From contig CAJCHQ010000521.1 of the NCBI GenBank assembly GCA_903970295.1, positions 1 through 7,090 of the forward strand: a stretch of 7,090 bases of DNA, written 5' to 3'. This DNA comes from Bryobacterales bacterium. GTDB taxonomy: Bacteria; Cyanobacteriota; Vampirovibrionia; Obscuribacterales; Obscuribacteraceae. The notes beneath the pieces were generated by a model. The model searched no databases and was not told where the DNA came from. It worked only from the letters and a program-made list of their open reading frames with translations. A program made the position numbers and the translations under genes. This document shows, in pieces, positions 6,045 through 7,090 of the stretch. Position 1 is the first letter of the stretch. Every line of letters begins with the position of its first letter.

Positions 6045-6644
6045 ATGATCCACTTCCAAAACTGGAGCCGACGCAGAGCTTTACTAGTCGCACTGGGTAT
6101 CGTTCTTTTCGGCTTAAGCCTATTTCTGTCTTGCTGGGATGACAATCAGGTTCGCCTTTACAAGGTCGGCCTCGAGAGCTACTCCTTAGCCAAGAGCTTG
6201 GGAGAAGAAGACTCTCCAGTCAAGACACCCGCCGATCAGGCCAAGGCATTAGCTTCAGCCTGCGAAGCTTTCAAAGCCTCAGCCGAAGTCTATGAAGCGC
6301 GCAAGGATGCACCATGGCTGGTGCAATTTGTTTATCCTCATGCCGATCGACACCTGGCGGCGCTCGCCAGTTTTCAATACGGCAAGTGCAATGCCTGGCG
6401 CGACAAGCCAATCGAGGCCGTCGCTGGATTGAAGAACTACCTGATCCTGAATCCGGGCGGCGACAGCGATCAGTACCCGCTAGACACTCTTATCGTGCAA
6501 TACGATTTGGAGCTAGTCTACAGCCACAATCCCGATCTGCAACAAGAGGAGGGCAAGGGCAAACCGAAGAAAGTTCAGGCGAAACAGCAATCAGCCGGGC
6601 TAACCAACAACCAAGCTGGTCACGCCAAGCAGACCAAGATCTAA
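6045..6644 (+). CDS. Small membrane-anchored TPR protein, BatC-like (TPR', right copy)
   Basis: 199 residues from ATG 6045. The frame is open from an ATG at 5997 inside the preceding gene, but AGGAGA (6031-6036), overlapping the TGA of VWA-A', lies eight bases before 6045, and this start gives the expected basic N-terminus plus helix. Seen: RRR at 9-11, a transmembrane helix at about 12-30, a helical segment at 60-88, one TPR at about 103-137 (HLAALASFQYGKC...NYLILNP), and a charged tail with EGKGKPKK and a terminal NQAGHAKQTKI. It is the paralog of the gene at 819-1427: both carry the PHxDRHLAAxASF motif, a Cys-x-x-Trp pair inside the TPR (C115-W118), and the same final motif. The soluble part should lie in the periplasm and act as adaptor between the VWA proteins. 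The next gene starts 11 bp downstream. Confidence 0.88.
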   Translation: MIHFQNWSRRRALLVALGIVLFGLSLFLSCWDDNQVRLYKVGLESYSLAKSLGEEDSPVKTPADQAKALASACEAFKASAEVYEARKDAPWLVQFVYPHADRHLAALASFQYGKCNAWRDKPIEAVAGLKNYLILNPGGDSDQYPLDTLIVQYDLELVYSHNPDLQQEEGKGKPKKVQAKQQSAGLTNNQAGHAKQTKI

Positions 6645-6655
6645 AAGGAGGCATC

Positions 6656-7090
6656 ATGCTTCAGATTCCGAATCACCTGGCGCTGCCACTGATTTTTATC
6701 TACCTTGTAGTTGTTGTGACCATGCTTTATCTTGGCTTTGAGCTGCGTCGACAAGCACGCAGAGGCTACGGCCAGGAACGATTGATCAGTCGCTTCAGCC
6801 GAACAATTTCCTGGCGGTCGGAATTAGCCAAAATGGCGGCTTGGACCATTGTGGCTGTGCTGTTGGTGGCCACTTTGACGGCACCGACCGAGATCACCGG
6901 ACTAGCCAACCTGCCGGCCGGTACCCTCCAGGTCGTGTGCGTAATAGACACTTCGCTGAGCATGGGCGCCGAAGATTATCGCGACCAAATGCCACCGCTG
7001 AACGGCGTTCCGCCACAACAGGTCTTAGGACCATACGGACGTCGCATCGACATGGTGAAAAAGAAAATCGTCGAAGAAATTATGCCCTCG
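6656..7090 (+). CDS. Membrane-anchored VWA protein, BatA/BatB-like (VWA-B', right copy; 3' end beyond window)
   Basis: 145 codons are visible before the right edge. AAAAGGAGG lies four bases before the ATG, the strongest ribosome binding site in this cassette. Seen: a helix at about 8-27, a basic loop (ELRRQARRGYGQER), a second helix at about 60-77, then the start of a VWA domain with the first MIDAS element D98-T-S100-L-S102-M. The remaining MIDAS residues lie outside the window. It is the paralog of the minus-strand gene at 1-807: both have S-M-x-AED-x-RD after the MIDAS motif, followed by the insert with the identical string PPQQVLGPYGRRID and a shared IMP. The two copies differ more in the membrane helices. 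It is probably the fourth gene of an operon starting with the lipoprotein, and forms the second VWA subunit of the right-hand complex. Confidence 0.9.
   Translation, partial: MLQIPNHLALPLIFIYLVVVVTMLYLGFELRRQARRGYGQERLISRFSRTISWRSELAKMAAWTIVAVLLVATLTAPTEITGLANLPAGTLQVVCVIDTSLSMGAEDYRDQMPPLNGVPPQQVLGPYGRRIDMVKKKIVEEIMPS

Noticed and set aside
1..7090. Mobile element or CRISPR origin of the mirrored cassettes
   Set aside because: No transposase, no terminal inverted repeats at nucleotide level and no spaced short repeats were seen; the similarity between cassettes is at protein level only, indicating an old duplication.

Overview
The window comes from a bacterium with moderate GC content (roughly half, judged by eye), strong AAGGAGG-type ribosome binding sites and tightly packed operons. 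A signal-peptide lipoprotein and several membrane-anchored von Willebrand factor A (VWA) proteins suggest a diderm (Gram-negative type) cell envelope. The sequence alone does not allow a confident phylum.

The main feature is a pair of related three-gene cassettes arranged back to back. On the minus strand, transcribed leftwards from 2489, lie a VWA protein (here VWA-A), a small membrane-anchored TPR protein, and a second type of VWA protein (VWA-B) that runs off the left edge. On the plus strand, transcribed rightwards from 5018, the same order is repeated with diverged paralogs: VWA-A', TPR' and VWA-B', the last running off the right edge. The gaps between genes are almost the same in both cassettes (12 and 11 bp on the left, 13 and 11 bp on the right). 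The organisation recalls the Bat (BatA/BatB/BatC) membrane VWA/TPR systems, which are usually linked to a MoxR-family AAA+ ATPase and a DUF58 protein. Neither of those partners is encoded in this window.

Between the cassettes lie about 880 bp with no convincing gene (2490-3372). This stretch contains a palindrome overlapping a promoter-like sequence and a short tandem repeat. It is followed by a 107-residue protein of unknown function (3373-3696), an intrinsic terminator (about 3710-3771), and a 394-residue lipoprotein (3800-4984) built from YwqK/MORN-like short repeats. The lipoprotein gene ends 33 bp before VWA-A' and probably heads the right-hand operon. The left cassette has no such gene in front of it.

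Inferred working picture: each cassette makes an inner-membrane complex. Two VWA domains with intact metal-ion (MIDAS) motifs face the periplasm, held by N-terminal helices (and, in VWA-A, a C-terminal helix), together with a periplasmic TPR adaptor. The right-hand version is additionally paired with a repeat-containing lipoprotein. The two cassettes look like an old duplication, by eye about 50 percent identical in the best regions, that has diverged into two systems kept side by side.
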